A DNA stretch of 64,000 nt, taken from assembly GCA_963770545.1 (NCBI GenBank), contig CAVYQF010000008.1, forward strand, positions 310,001-374,000, read 5' to 3'. Of this stretch, positions 8,885 to 18,157 are shown one piece after another. Position 1 is the stretch's first letter, and every line of letters begins with the position of its first letter. The notes under the pieces are model-generated. The model made no database searches. It had not been told where the DNA came from and saw nothing but the letters and a program-made list of their open reading frames with translations. The translations under genes were made by a program, and so were the position numbers. The stretch is from RYN-230 sp963770545 (GTDB taxonomy: Bacteria > Actinomycetota > Actinomycetes > Streptosporangiales > Streptosporangiaceae).

Positions 8885-9923
8885 CTAGCTCTCCAGGAGG
8901 TGGCTGAACGCCCACTTCGGCTGGCGGATGCCGGAGCAGGAGTTGCTGTCGATGGTGCCCGGGCAGCCGCCGTTGTCCCGCTGGATGGCCCAGACGGAGA
9001 TCAGCGGCAGCCGGTGGGCGCGGGCGAACCGGGCGACGTCCCGGGCATCGCTCAGGTAAGTCACCTCGGTCTTCTTGGGATAGTCATCGATGCCGGGCAG
9101 CAGGGTGATGCCCTCCAGGCCCCACAGCCGCGGCTGGCTCAGCCCTGGATACAGCCGCCCGAGCTGGCGGTGCGTGCCGTCCAGGGCCTGGATCGCCGCC
9201 GTGCCCATCTCAATGCCCGTCTTGCTGGCCTTGATGTAGTAGTCGAAGGCCATGATGTTCACGGTGAACCGGACGCCGCGGGAGACGGCGCTCTTCAGCA
9301 CGGCCAGGCAGTTGGCGGGCAGGCCCCAGGGCTCGACGCCCAGGGTGAAGGTGATCCGGACGCGGTGGTGGGTCCGGGCGGCCCAGTCCTGGAGCAGCCG
9401 CAGCGCCGCGCTGCGCCGAGCGATCCCGGCCGGCTTGTTCAGCGAGCTGGCCTCGACGTCCAGGTCAAGGCGGGTCACGCCGTAGGTGGTGACCACGGAC
9501 TCGTACGCCCGGGCGATCCTGGGCACGCTCCGGCACGAATCGGCGATCTCGGTGCCGTCCTCATCGGCGCTGTAGCCGCCGAAGGACGGGATCACGTTCC
9601 CGCCCATCGCGCGCAGCTTCCTGATCTGGCCGGTGTAGCGGCCGCCCGGCCTGACCGGCTGCTTCGCGTCCCCGTTCCAGGTCACCGAGCATGAGCCCCG
9701 TTTCGGGGTCTGCAGGAAGGCGAGGGTCAGGTCGCGAGCCCCAGAGGCCCGGGCCACCGCGGGGAGCTGAGCTTTCGTCCAGGTCTCGAAGTAGGGCGTG
9801 TAGGCCGGCGCGGACTTCCCCAGCCGTGGCGGGCTGGGTGGCTGCCGCCGGTGAAACGGCCGCCAGGGGCAGGCCGAGGGCGAGGGCTAGCGCGATGCAG
9901 AGGGGGCCGGATCTGCGTCTCAT
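8885..9923 (-). pseudogene. Secreted glycoside hydrolase family 18 (chitinase-like), frameshifted near the signal peptide
   Basis: Predicted extracellular chitin or related beta-1,4-glycan hydrolase. The catalytic part has the GH18 signature VTRLDLDVEASS (DxDxE, Glu as acid) and downstream strands FTVNIMAFDYYIK and PLISVWAIQRDN. The signal peptide (RRRSGPLCIALALALG, then SPAAA) starts at ATG 9923 but is in a different frame. The join is at the C-run 9818-9821: removing one base gives AGKSAPAYTPYFETWTKAQL followed by PAVARASG, a proper mature N-terminus. So the gene is intact apart from one base. It may be a real pseudogene or a consensus error. Without the shift, translation could start only inside the domain at 9757, with no export signal. 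Confidence 0.75.
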
Positions 9924-10069
9924 GCGGGGATCTCCTGCCTGCCTGGTGACACGGGGGATGTCGGGCTGCTTGGGAGGCTATGATCCCCGCCGCGGCAGCG
10001 CCAGGGGCAGGCTCCGCACGGCCTGGCCACTCGCGGCGTGCCGGCCCCGCGCGTCCGCGGGCTCCCGGC

Positions 10070-12463
10070 CTACCCGGCCACCTCACGAATCCGCTGGTTG
10101 CCGGAGTCGTCGATCAGCACATCGCCGGCCGGGCCGACGGCCAGGTCCACGGGGGAGAGCAGCCAGGCCGACGTGGCCAGGCAGCCATCACCCCTGAATC
10201 CTCCGGTGCCGTGGCCGGCCATCGTGTAGATATGCCCGGCCTGCATCGCCTGGCCGTAGAACGTGCCCGGGCGGCTGGGCACGAGCCGGATCCGGTTCGT
10301 GTCGAAGTCGGCGATGAGGAGATTCCCGGAGTGGTCCACGGCGGTGGCCTGAGGCGATTCCAGGGCCGCGGAGGTCGCGGGCCCGCCGTTGCCGGACAGG
10401 CCGAACTGGCCGGTCCCGGCGACGGTATAGATGTCCCCGCCCTTCATGGCCACGCCGTAGAACGTCCCGGAGGCGGCCGCCACGACCCGGACCACGGAGT
10501 TGAAGACGTCCGCGAAGACCACGTTCCCGGCGCTGTCCACCGTCGGGGCCGCGCGGATGTCCAGCGCGGCGGCGGTGGCGGGGCCGCCGTCGCCCGAGTA
10601 GCCGGACGTGCCGTTCCCGGCGATGGTGTAGATGTGCCCGGCCGTCATGGCCTGGCCGTAGAACGTGCCCGTGCTGCCGGCCACGGCGCGGATCTGGTTG
10701 TTGGACCCGTCGGCGATCAGCACGTTCCCGTGCGCGTCCACGCCCACTCCAGTCGGGAAGCTGAGCTCCGCCGAGGTGGCGGGGCCGCCGTCGCCTGTGT
10801 CGCCGGACGTGCCGGTCCCGGCGATGGTGTAGATGTGCCCGGCGTTCATGGCCTGGCCGTAGAACGTGCCCGAGGTGTTGGCCACGACCCGGACCCGCTG
10901 GTTCAGGCGGTCAGCGAACACCACGTTCCCGGCCCCGTCGAGGGCCGGCCGAAGGGGCCGTCCAGCTTCGCGGCCGGGGCGGGACCACCGTCGCCGGAGT
11001 ACCCGGTGCTGCCGGTCCCGGCGATGGTGTCGAGGTCGCCGGCTTTCATGGCCTGGCGGTAGAAGGTGCCCGCGGTGGTGTCCACGGCCAGGATCTGGGC
11101 CGTTGCTGACTCGGAGATGATGATGGCCCCCCGGGTGCTGACCGCGACGCCGTTGGGCTCTCCCAGCTGGGCGTCGGTGGCCGGGCCGCCGCTCCCGGAG
11201 GTCGCCTGGCCGTTCCCGGCCACCGTGTACCCGTGGCCGGCGGTCATCGTCTGGCCGTAGAAGCGCCCCGGGTGTTCGGCCAGGACCCGGACCAGGAAAC
11301 CGTCGGCGATGAGCACGTTCCCGGCCGAGTTGACCGCCACCCCCTGCGGGGAACCCACCCCGGGCTGTCCCTGGTTCCCGCCGATCGTGTAGATGTCCCC
11401 CCCGGTCATCGCCCGGCCGTAGAACGGGCCGGACCGGGCCGCGATCACCCGGACCCGGTCGTTGCCGGTGTCGGCGATGACCAGGTTGCCGGCGCTGTCG
11501 GTGGTCAGCCCGCCCGGGAAACGGAGCTCGGCGGCCGGCCGCCGGGCCGCCTTCGCCGGTGAGGCCGCGCTGGCCATCGCCCGCGATCGTGTAGATGTGC
11601 CCGGCGGTCATGGCCTGCCCGTAGAAGGTGCCGGAGTGCGCCGCGACCACCCGGAGCCGGCTGTTACCGGTGTCCGCGACGACCGCGTTCCCGGCCTGGT
11701 CGGTGGTCACCCCGTCGGGGCCGGAAAGCTCGGCCGAGGTTCCGGGGCCGCCGTCGCCGGAGTAGCCGGAGGTGCCGGTCCCGGCGATGGTGTAGATGTC
11801 GCCGGCCTTCATGGCCTGGCCGTAGAACGTGCCCGTCCGGGCCGCGACCACCCGCACCACGCAGTCCTGGGAATCCGCGATCAGCAGGTTGCCGGAGGGG
11901 TCGAGGGCCAGCCCGGCCGGCCGGGCGAGTTCGGCCGAGGTCGCCGGACCGCCGTCGCCGGAGTAGCCGAAGGTGCCGGTCCCGGCGATGGAGTAGATGT
12001 CGCCGGCTTTCATGGCCTGGCCGTAGAACGTGCCCGCCTGGGCCGCGACCACCCAGACCAGGTAGTCGAGCCCGTCGGAGATCACCACGTTCCTGGCGGT
12101 GTCCACCGCCAGCCCGTCCACCGAGTCCAGCGGGGCCACCGTGGCCGCGACGCGGTTCCTCGGGCCGGAAAGCAAGTTCTGGGTCGCGTTCCCGGCGGTC
12201 ACGGTCTCCCAGGAGGTCCCGCTGGTCAGCCCGCGGACCACGCCCCGGGTGTCGCCGACGTAGACGTCGCCCGCCGGGCCGGCGGCCACCGACCCGGCAT
12301 CCTGGGCGACGGTCGGGGCGGGCCCGTGGCCGGGGCCGCCCGCGACGGTCGTGATGTCCCACGGCCCGGTGGTCCTGGCCGCGACTGGCGCGGCGGCCAC
12401 CAGGCTGCTAGCCAGTACCGTCCCGGTCAGCAGCGCGCACAGGCGCACACCCGTTCGCCTCAT
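10070..12463 (-). CDS. Secreted NHL-repeat protein with two compensating frameshifts
   Basis: Exported beta-propeller protein built of ~10 copies of a ~55-residue unit. Each unit contains FYGQAMxAGxIYTIAGxG, then SGDGGPATSAEL, then GNVLIADxxNxRIRVV. The ATG at 12463 is preceded by AGGGGGAAG and begins a signal peptide (RRTGVRLCALLTG to APVAA). Between ~11540 and ~10950 the open frame is wrong, and repeats 4-6 read correctly only one frame over (FYGRAMTGGDIYTIGG, FYGQTMTAGHGYTVAG). Comparison with the neighbouring repeats shows one extra base near 11540 and one missing base near 10950. As written, about 195 residues would be scrambled. Ligand or enzymatic role unknown. Confidence 0.7.
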   Translation of the reverse strand: MRRTGVRLCALLTGTVLASSLVAAAPVAARTTGPWDITTVAGGPGHGPAPTVAQDAGSVAAGPAGDVYVGDTRGVVRGLTSGTSWETVTAGNATQNLLSGPRNRVAATVAPLDSVDGLAVDTARNVVISDGLDYLVWVVAAQAGTFYGQAMKAGDIYSIAGTGTFGYSGDGGPATSAELARPAGLALDPSGNLLIADSQDCVVRVVAARTGTFYGQAMKAGDIYTIAGTGTSGYSGDGGPGTSAELSGPDGVTTDQAGNAVVADTGNSRLRVVAAHSGTFYGQAMTAGHIYTIAGDGQRGLTGEGGPAAGRRAPFPGRADHRQRRQPGHRRHRQRPGPGDRGPVRPVLRPGDDRGGHLHDRREPGTARGGFPAGGGGQLGRERAHRRRFPGPGPGRTPGALLRPDDDRRPRVHGGRERPGDLRERRPGHRRPAGRAQRRRGQHPGGHHHLRVSNGPDPGRGHHRGHLLPPGHESRRPRHHRRDRQHRVLRRRWSRPGREAGRPLRPALDGAGNVVFADRLNQRVRVVANTSGTFYGQAMNAGHIYTIAGTGTSGDTGDGGPATSAELSFPTGVGVDAHGNVLIADGSNNQIRAVAGSTGTFYGQAMTAGHIYTIAGNGTSGYSGDGGPATAAALDIRAAPTVDSAGNVVFADVFNSVVRVVAAASGTFYGVAMKGGDIYTVAGTGQFGLSGNGGPATSAALESPQATAVDHSGNLLIADFDTNRIRLVPSRPGTFYGQAMQAGHIYTMAGHGTGGFRGDGCLATSAWLLSPVDLAVGPAGDVLIDDSGNQRIREVAG

Positions 12464-12623
12464 CAGCTTCCCCCTTGAATGACCCGGGCCACGATCAGGG
12501 TTAGCCGCGCTCCGCAGAGGAATGCGCACGCCGGTCTTTCCGCCCCGCGGCAGCCCGGGAAATCAGTCCGCCCTGGCCACCCGGTGAAACACTCACCCGG
12601 CGGTGGATACGCAAACGGACAGC

Positions 12624-13778
12624 TCAGACACTCACAGTAGCCGAGGCGGTGGGGCCGGCGGTCGGTGACAGGTCTCCCACCTGCGCAATTGCGGTCCCGA
12701 GGTGGCTGCGGCCCGGGCTGCTACGCGGCGGGCCGGCCCTTCTGCTGGCCACCGGCTGGCCTTCCTGCTGGGCGCCGGGGTCGCGCGCACCGCCAGACGC
12801 GGCGACCCGGATGTCTTCCAGGCTGTCGCGCATGGCCAGCCAGACCTGGGCCAGGCTCGCGCTGGCCGGCAGGTCGCCGGGGATGCTGCCGGGCTCCGTA
12901 GCCCGGTCACCGAGGGCTTCGACGGCGGCCTGGGCCAGAGCCTGGAGAGCGGAGTCGGTCACCTCGAGCACGAGGCCACCGTCCGTTACCCGGACGGCCA
13001 TGTGGCGCCGGCCGCGTTCTTCAGGCTGCTCGTCGCTGGTACCGGCCACGTCGGCGTGGCGGAGTGCCTCGCGGGCCTCGTCCAGGTTGATCCCGAGCGC
13101 GGTCAGGGTCCTGGCCGCCGCGCTGTCCGGATCCGCCAGCGCGGCAGCCAGCAGGTGATGAGACCCTACGGGCTGGCCTCCGGCCAGCCGGGCCGCCTCG
13201 GCCAGTCCTGCGTCGGCCGCGGGTGTCGTCGGCATCCCTGACGGCCCGCCCTGCTCACCCGGGCTGCCGGCCGACGGGATCGGCTCGTCGCTGAGCAGAG
13301 GCTCATTGCGGCGGCGCAGCCAGCGCCGCCCGTGCAGCGCCTGGGTCGCGGGGAGGAGGTCGAGCACCGCCTGGCGGACCACCGTCAGGTCGCCGCCGGC
13401 GTGCTCGGCCAGGATCTGCGCGGCGACTCCGTCGCCCTCCCGGATCAGGCCGAGCAGGATGTGCTCGGTACCGATGTAGTTATGGCTCAGGCTGAGGGCC
13501 TCACGGAGCGAAAGCTCCATGGTCTTCTTGGCCCGGGGGGTGAACGGGATCCGGCCCTTGGGTGGCTCGCTGCCCCGGCCGACCCGGGCTGCGACCTCGT
13601 CCCGGACGCCGGTCGCCGTCATCCCGAACCGCATCAGGGCCTGGGCGGCGATGCCTCCCGGCTCCAGCAGCCCGAGCAGCAGGTGCTCCGTGCCGATGTA
13701 GTTGTGGTTCAGCCTGCGGGCCTCTTCCTGGGCCAGGACGACGGCGCGGCGGGCTCGGTTAGTGAATCGCTCGAACAT
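12624..13778 (-). CDS. Clp N-terminal-domain protein without ATPase (ClpC adaptor-like)
   Basis: Carries the substrate/adaptor-binding Clp N domain but no AAA+ module. Residues ~1-70 and ~75-145 are the two classical repeats, FTNRARRAVVLAQEEARRLN with HNYIGTEHLLLGLL, and FTPRAKKTMELSLREALSLS with HNYIGTEHILLGLI. A third, weaker repeat (LAEAARLAGGQPVGSHHLLA) follows a disordered linker. The C-terminus is Ala/Gly-rich. The start is set at ATG 13778 (MFERFTNRARR), the usual ClpC-type start; a GTG nine bases upstream is possible. Such stand-alone proteins probably modulate ClpC or sequester clients. It is divergent from a MerR-like gene. Confidence 0.8.
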   Translation of the reverse strand: MFERFTNRARRAVVLAQEEARRLNHNYIGTEHLLLGLLEPGGIAAQALMRFGMTATGVRDEVAARVGRGSEPPKGRIPFTPRAKKTMELSLREALSLSHNYIGTEHILLGLIREGDGVAAQILAEHAGGDLTVVRQAVLDLLPATQALHGRRWLRRRNEPLLSDEPIPSAGSPGEQGGPSGMPTTPAADAGLAEAARLAGGQPVGSHHLLAAALADPDSAAARTLTALGINLDEAREALRHADVAGTSDEQPEERGRRHMAVRVTDGGLVLEVTDSALQALAQAAVEALGDRATEPGSIPGDLPASASLAQVWLAMRDSLEDIRVAASGGARDPGAQQEGQPVASRRAGPPRSSPGRSHLGTAIAQVGDLSPTAGPTASATVSV

Positions 13779-13805
13779 GGAACTCACTGTCGCCTGAGGG
13801 CCTAG

Positions 13806-13835
13806 ACCATGTCAATACCATGCTAATAGTATGGT
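13806..13835. promoter_or_regulatory. Candidate operator with repeated ACCAT half-sites
   Basis: The divergent intergenic region contains two direct ACCATG copies (13806-13811 and 13817-13822), followed by the inverted ATGGT (13831-13835). This gives the perfect inverted repeat ACCAT-N9-ATGGT. It lies 28 bases upstream of the Clp-domain gene start and ~54 bases before the MerR-like start. It could be the autoregulatory site of the neighbouring DNA-binding protein. No match to a named operator is claimed. Confidence 0.4.
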
Positions 13836-13888
13836 TTTCGTTGCGGAAAACCAGGGGAAGCGACGGGGCGCGGCAGGGAGGCAGGGCG

Positions 13889-14251
13889 GTGGACTGGGAA
13901 GACCGGCTCGACGCCTGGGAGCTCGAAGTCGAGCTGACCGCCCAGCTGGAGGGGTCGGACTGGGTGACGCTGGAGCGGGCCGCCGCCCAGACCGGGGCGT
14001 CCCGGGCCGCGCTGCGGACCTGGTACCGCTCGGGGCAGATCCCGTCGCGGCTGGTGGAGGGCCCGCACGGCCCGCAGCGGCTGGTCCCGCTCGCGATGGT
14101 CGCGAGCCGCGCCGAGGCGTCGCCGCGGCTGCGCCGGACCGCGGAGCGCCGGATTGCGGACCAGGCGGAACTGGAGATCTTGCGGCACCGGGTCGACCAG
14201 CTGGAGCTGCGGCTGGGCGCCCTGGAACAGCGCGAGCGATCTGGACCATAA
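13889..14251 (+). CDS. MerR-like helix-turn-helix protein with C-terminal coiled coil
   Basis: Small (120-residue) probable DNA-binding regulator. Residues ~20-60 form a winged-helix/MerR-type HTH (VTLERAAAQTGASRAALRTW, then GQIPSRLVEGPHG). The C-terminal third (RRIADQAELEILRHRVDQLE, then LRLGALEQRE) is a heptad-patterned coiled coil for dimerisation. No effector domain is present. The GTG at 13889 is chosen because AGGGAGG precedes it and upstream residues look non-coding. It is divergent from the Clp-domain gene and shares a 110-base promoter region with inverted ACCAT repeats. Target unknown. Confidence 0.65.
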   Translation: MDWEDRLDAWELEVELTAQLEGSDWVTLERAAAQTGASRAALRTWYRSGQIPSRLVEGPHGPQRLVPLAMVASRAEASPRLRRTAERRIADQAELEILRHRVDQLELRLGALEQRERSGP

Positions 14252-14443
14252 GCGCGCCGCGGGCCCGGAGGGGCCCAATCGCGGCGGGCGGCCCGGAACA
14301 TTCCCCCTGGCCTTCCACTTTCGGGTGACGCCCGGCCACCACGCGCCCCATATCTTTCCTGGCATGACCCACACCCGCCTTACCGCCGGCCACCTGGCCA
14401 CGCCGCTCGGGCGGGTGTGGGCACCAGAGAGAGGAGGGGCCAG

Positions 14444-15415
14444 ATGAGTCCGGGACTCACGCACCCAGGCCCGGCACCGGTCGTGTCGTTCGACCACGTG
14501 AGCAAGGTGTACGGGAGCGTGCGCGCCGTCGACGGCCTGTCGCTGGAACTCATGCCCGGCGAAACGGTGGCGTTCCTGGGACCCAACGGCGCGGGCAAGT
14601 CCACGTCGCTGGACATGCTGCTGGCGCTGCGCAGGCCGACGGGCGGCCGGATCGCCATGTTCGGCTCCGATCCCTACCACGCGGTCAAGTCCGGGCGGGT
14701 GGGTGCCATGCTCCAGTCTGGCGGGCTGATGCCCGAGGTGACGGTGCGGGAACTCGTGACGCTGGTGGCGGGATTCCACCCCCGGCCGCTGCCGGTGGAC
14801 CAGACGCTCCGCCAGGCCGGCATCGCTGATATCGCCGGCCGGCGGGTGGACAAGCTGTCCGGGGGCCAGACGCAGCGGGTCCGGTTTGCCCTGGCCATCG
14901 CGGGCAAAAGCGACCTGATCGTGCTGGATGAGCCGACGACCGCGATGGACGTCGAAACCAGGCGGTCCTTCTGGGCCAGCATGAACGCCGAGGTCGCCGA
15001 GGGGCGCACGCTGCTGTTCGCCACGCACTACCTGGAGGAGGCTGACCAGGCGGCCGACCGCATCCTGGTCATCAACAAGGGCCGGCTGCTGGCCGACGGT
15101 ACCCCGGCCCAGATCAGGGCCCGGGCGGGAGCCAAGCGGGTCTCCTTCCGCCTGGATCCGTCCGACGCCGCGGGCCTGCGGGGGCTGCCCGCGGTGGACA
15201 GCCTCGAGATCCGGCATGACCTGGTGCAAATCCAGACCGCTGATTCGGACCTGATCCTGTACACCCTGCTCGACGCCGGCTACCGGCCACGCGACATCGA
15301 GGTGACCGGTCTCAGCCTCGAGCAGGCCTTCCTGGCCATTACGGCCGAGGACAACACCGAGATCCCGGTGCCCGCCGGGGCCGGATACCAGCCCGCGGGG
15401 GAGGCACTCCGATGA
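14444..15415 (+). CDS. ABC transporter ATP-binding protein (DrrA/CcmA type)
   Basis: Energises export through the permease encoded next. The 323-residue subunit shows Walker A GPNGAGKST, Q-loop MLQSGGLMPE, signature LSGGQTQR, Walker B LIVLDEPTTAMD and H-loop FATHYLEEADQAA. A C-terminal DUF4162-like segment (VSFRLDPSDAAGLRGLPAVD) is typical of drug and lipid exporters. ATG 14444 is preceded by GAGGAGGGG, so the upstream GTG at 14417 is rejected. The last codons overlap the permease start by ATGA, so the two are coupled. Substrate unknown; daunorubicin/multidrug-type transporters are the closest general class. Confidence 0.9.
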   Translation: MSPGLTHPGPAPVVSFDHVSKVYGSVRAVDGLSLELMPGETVAFLGPNGAGKSTSLDMLLALRRPTGGRIAMFGSDPYHAVKSGRVGAMLQSGGLMPEVTVRELVTLVAGFHPRPLPVDQTLRQAGIADIAGRRVDKLSGGQTQRVRFALAIAGKSDLIVLDEPTTAMDVETRRSFWASMNAEVAEGRTLLFATHYLEEADQAADRILVINKGRLLADGTPAQIRARAGAKRVSFRLDPSDAAGLRGLPAVDSLEIRHDLVQIQTADSDLILYTLLDAGYRPRDIEVTGLSLEQAFLAITAEDNTEIPVPAGAGYQPAGEALR

Positions 15416-16143
15416 ACGGCACGCTGGCGCTGGCCCGGGCCGAGGTCCGGCGGCTGGGCCGGAACAAGCGGTACAGCATCTTCTCCGTCGCGCTTCCGGT
15501 CGTCCTGTACCTCGTGGTCGCTCCGCAGGCCAGGCACGCGTCCGCCTACGGAGTCGGCTATGCCGCCTACTACATGATCGCGATGGCCTCGATCGGTGCG
15601 TTCAGCGGAGCACTGACCGGCAACGCACAGCGCATCTCGCAGGAGCGCAAGGACGGCTGGATCCGGCAGTTGCGGCTCACGTCCCTGCCGGCCAACGCCT
15701 ACGTGCTGGCCAAGGTGATCGCGTCCATGGTGACCACCATTCCGGCGGTAGTGATCGTGCTGGTGCTGGGACGCTTCTACGGCGGCGTCCACCTGGCCGC
15801 CTGGAAGTGGCTGGTCATCGCGGGTGTTATCTGGCTCGGGGCACTCACCTTCGCCGCCCTGGCGGTGGCGCTCGGCTACCGGTTCATGCCGGACACGGTG
15901 CAGCCCGTCGCGATGTTCGTGTACTTCGTCATGTCGATCCTCGGGGGTCTGTGGTTCGCCCTGTCCGGCTGGATGCAGACGGTCGGCCGGGCGCTGCCCA
16001 CCTACCAGATCACCAGGATCGGCACGACGGTGATCAGCAGGGGAACCGTGTCGATGACGTCCATCGGGGTCATCCTGGCCTGGTTCGCCGCGTTCGTGGT
16101 GCTCGCGGTGCTCGCCGTGCGCAGCACGGCTGAGACGGTGTGA
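15412..16143 (+). CDS. ABC-2 type permease
   Basis: Membrane subunit of the exporter. It is 243 residues long with six hydrophobic segments (for example YSIFSVALPVVLYLVVAP, YYMIAMASIGAFSGAL, VIASMVTTIPAVVIVLVLG, VAMFVYFVMSILGGLWFAL). A cytosolic loop ISQERKDGWIRQLRLTSLPA is the coupling-helix region characteristic of ABC-2 permeases. It overlaps the ATPase gene by four bases. The next gene is on the opposite strand, so the operon ends here. Exported compound unknown. Confidence 0.85.
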   Translation: MNGTLALARAEVRRLGRNKRYSIFSVALPVVLYLVVAPQARHASAYGVGYAAYYMIAMASIGAFSGALTGNAQRISQERKDGWIRQLRLTSLPANAYVLAKVIASMVTTIPAVVIVLVLGRFYGGVHLAAWKWLVIAGVIWLGALTFAALAVALGYRFMPDTVQPVAMFVYFVMSILGGLWFALSGWMQTVGRALPTYQITRIGTTVISRGTVSMTSIGVILAWFAAFVVLAVLAVRSTAETV

Positions 16144-16171
16144 GCGGAGACGGTGTGGGCCCCCCGGCCGG

Positions 16172-17950
16172 TTACGCGGGCGGCGCGGGGCGCAGGACGG
16201 AGGTCAGGGTCTGGCGGAGCCAGCGGGCGGCTGACTCGGGGGAGTCGGGCGCGCTCGTGTGGCGGGCCGCGACGTACAGGTCGGGCCGGACCAGGATCAC
16301 CCCGCCGTCGGAGATCTCGCGGAGCTCGGCCCAGGTGCCGTAGGGGTCCTCGAAGGGCTGGCCCGGGCCGACCGAGACCAGGGTGACCGGCAGGCCGGTC
16401 TCCGCGCTGAAGGTCTCCGCCGCGTCGAGCCAGGCCTGGCCGCCGATGCCGGTCCACACGCTGAAAGTGCCGTGTCCCGCCAGGTCCAGCGTGGAGATGC
16501 GGCGTCCCTCCCGGGTCACCCAGGTGTGCGGCAGCTTGGCCCCGGGCCAGGTGGTCGGCTGGGCGTACAGCTCCGGGTCCCGGGTGAACGCGGGCATCGC
16601 GGTCCCGTCACCGATGACGGCCGCCGAAGCGTAGCGGTGGTTGTGCTCCACGCCATGCGCGTCGAACTCGTACGCCTTGTACGCGATGGCCTCGCGCAGC
16701 TTCTCCCGGATCTTCTCGCCCTCCGGGCCGGGTGCCTTGCGCAACGCGAGCTGCCGGTTCAGCTTGTCGACGTTGGTGGTGTCGTCCACGTCGAGGGCCG
16801 CGATGATCCGGCCGGTGTCGGCGATGCTCTGGTTGGCCCGCTCGACGATCTGCCGGGCGACCGGCGCCCGCTCGGCGTTATAGGAATCGAGCAGGGCCGG
16901 GCTGGCCAGGCCCGCCAGCACGTGATGCAGCTTCCAGGCCAGGTTGTAGGAGTCCTGGATCGACGTGTTGGAGCCGAGCCCGTTGGTCGGGGGGTGGCGG
17001 TGGACGGCATCGCCGACGCAGAAGACCCGCCGGTCCGCGATGGTCGTGGCGAAGTGGTGGTTGACCGTCCACGGCAGCCGTTCGGTGACCCGCATCTCGA
17101 AGTCCTCGGTGCCGACCAGTTGCACGGCCAGCTCGCGGGCGAACTCGTCGGTGATCTCGGGCGGCCCGGCAGCGGCCTCGTACCCCCACATGAGCATCCA
17201 CTCGTGCCACGGCTTGATCATCCGCAGCACGCCGAGCCCGACGCCTTCCTTCTCGGCGCCCGGCTGCACCATCCAGTACAGGACGGACGGCCGGTAGTCG
17301 ACGAAGCGGCTCAGGTCGGCCTCGAAGATGATGTGCAGCGCGCCGCCCACCGCGCCCGGGCCCTCGAACGGCAGGTCCAGGTCGGCCGCGACCTTGCTCC
17401 GGGCGCCGTCCGCGCCGACCAGGTAACGCGAGCGGATCGCGTAGTCCGCACCGGTGAGCCGGTCGCGGACCTGCGTGGTCACGCCCGAGTCGTCCTGGGC
17501 GTGGGACAGGTACTCGGTGTCGAACCGGACCTTGGCCCCCCGGGCCTGCGCGGCCTGCATCATGACCGGCTCGGTGATGGTCTGCGGCGCGTCCAGCATC
17601 GTGCACGGGCTCTGCAGCTCGTAGTCGTGGTGGCGCCGGGTGTCGGTGCCCCAGGACGGGATCCGGCCCAGCTCGTCGCCGGCCAGGCTGGTGCAGAACG
17701 TGGTGTTGCCCATCCACTCCCAGGGCGTGGCCTCGCGCATGAGCCGCTGCTCCAGGCCCATGTCGCGCAGCGTCTCCATGGTCCGCTGGTTCGTGATGTG
17801 CGCCCGGGGCGTGTCGGACAGGTGCCCGTACTTCGTCACCACCATGGTCTTCGTGCCGTAGGTGGCCAGGAAGAGCGCGGCGGCTGCGCCGCCCGGCCCC
17901 GAGCCGACCACGAGGACATCGGTCTGCACTGCAGGTGCGTCATTGCTCAT
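16172..17950 (-). CDS. FAD-dependent phenol hydroxylase, TfdB-like
   Basis: Class A flavoprotein monooxygenase, predicted to ortho-hydroxylate a phenolic ring using NAD(P)H and O2. Residues 1-45 hold the Rossmann motif DVLVVGSGPGGAAAALFLAT. TPRAHITNQRTMETLRDMGL is strikingly like 2,4-dichlorophenol 6-monooxygenase. SRYLVGADGARSKVAADLDL is the DG motif. RRVFCVGDAVHRHPPTNGLG is the second FAD-phosphate motif (GD). The C-terminal thioredoxin-like domain (~480-592) is complete. The length of 592 fits TfdB/PheA enzymes. An IclR gene is divergent, so an aromatic-induced regulon is likely. Substrate range is inferred only from family resemblance. Confidence 0.85.
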   Translation of the reverse strand: MSNDAPAVQTDVLVVGSGPGGAAAALFLATYGTKTMVVTKYGHLSDTPRAHITNQRTMETLRDMGLEQRLMREATPWEWMGNTTFCTSLAGDELGRIPSWGTDTRRHHDYELQSPCTMLDAPQTITEPVMMQAAQARGAKVRFDTEYLSHAQDDSGVTTQVRDRLTGADYAIRSRYLVGADGARSKVAADLDLPFEGPGAVGGALHIIFEADLSRFVDYRPSVLYWMVQPGAEKEGVGLGVLRMIKPWHEWMLMWGYEAAAGPPEITDEFARELAVQLVGTEDFEMRVTERLPWTVNHHFATTIADRRVFCVGDAVHRHPPTNGLGSNTSIQDSYNLAWKLHHVLAGLASPALLDSYNAERAPVARQIVERANQSIADTGRIIAALDVDDTTNVDKLNRQLALRKAPGPEGEKIREKLREAIAYKAYEFDAHGVEHNHRYASAAVIGDGTAMPAFTRDPELYAQPTTWPGAKLPHTWVTREGRRISTLDLAGHGTFSVWTGIGGQAWLDAAETFSAETGLPVTLVSVGPGQPFEDPYGTWAELREISDGGVILVRPDLYVAARHTSAPDSPESAARWLRQTLTSVLRPAPPA

Positions 17951-17984
17951 GCTGTGTCCCTGTGAAGCTGTGTCTCTGTGATGC

Positions 17985-18030
17985 GGTCAACGGCGTGATG
18001 AGGTCAGCGGCGTGATGAGGTCAACGGCGG
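17985..18030. repeat. 17-bp tandem repeats in the hydroxylase/IclR promoter region
   Basis: GGTCAACGGCGTGATGA (17985-18001) is followed directly by GGTCAGCGGCGTGATGA (18002-18018) and a partial third copy GGTCAACGGCGG (18019-18030). It lies just upstream of the hydroxylase start in the divergent region with the IclR gene. The copies may be stacked regulator sites, with IclR the obvious candidate. Confidence 0.55.
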
Positions 18031-18157
18031 GTCGGTCAGTCATCGGCCAGCAAGCGCGGACGAGTGTACGCATAGCGGCGTTGGCAGTACGATGCCCGTG
18101 CAATTGCGGCGCTGTCAAGCACGCGCACGCTGGGCTGATGTGAGAGGTAAAGCGGTT

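Noticed and set aside
16259..17965. 568-codon plus-strand open frame
   Set aside because: Antisense of the phenol hydroxylase gene; no recognisable motif.
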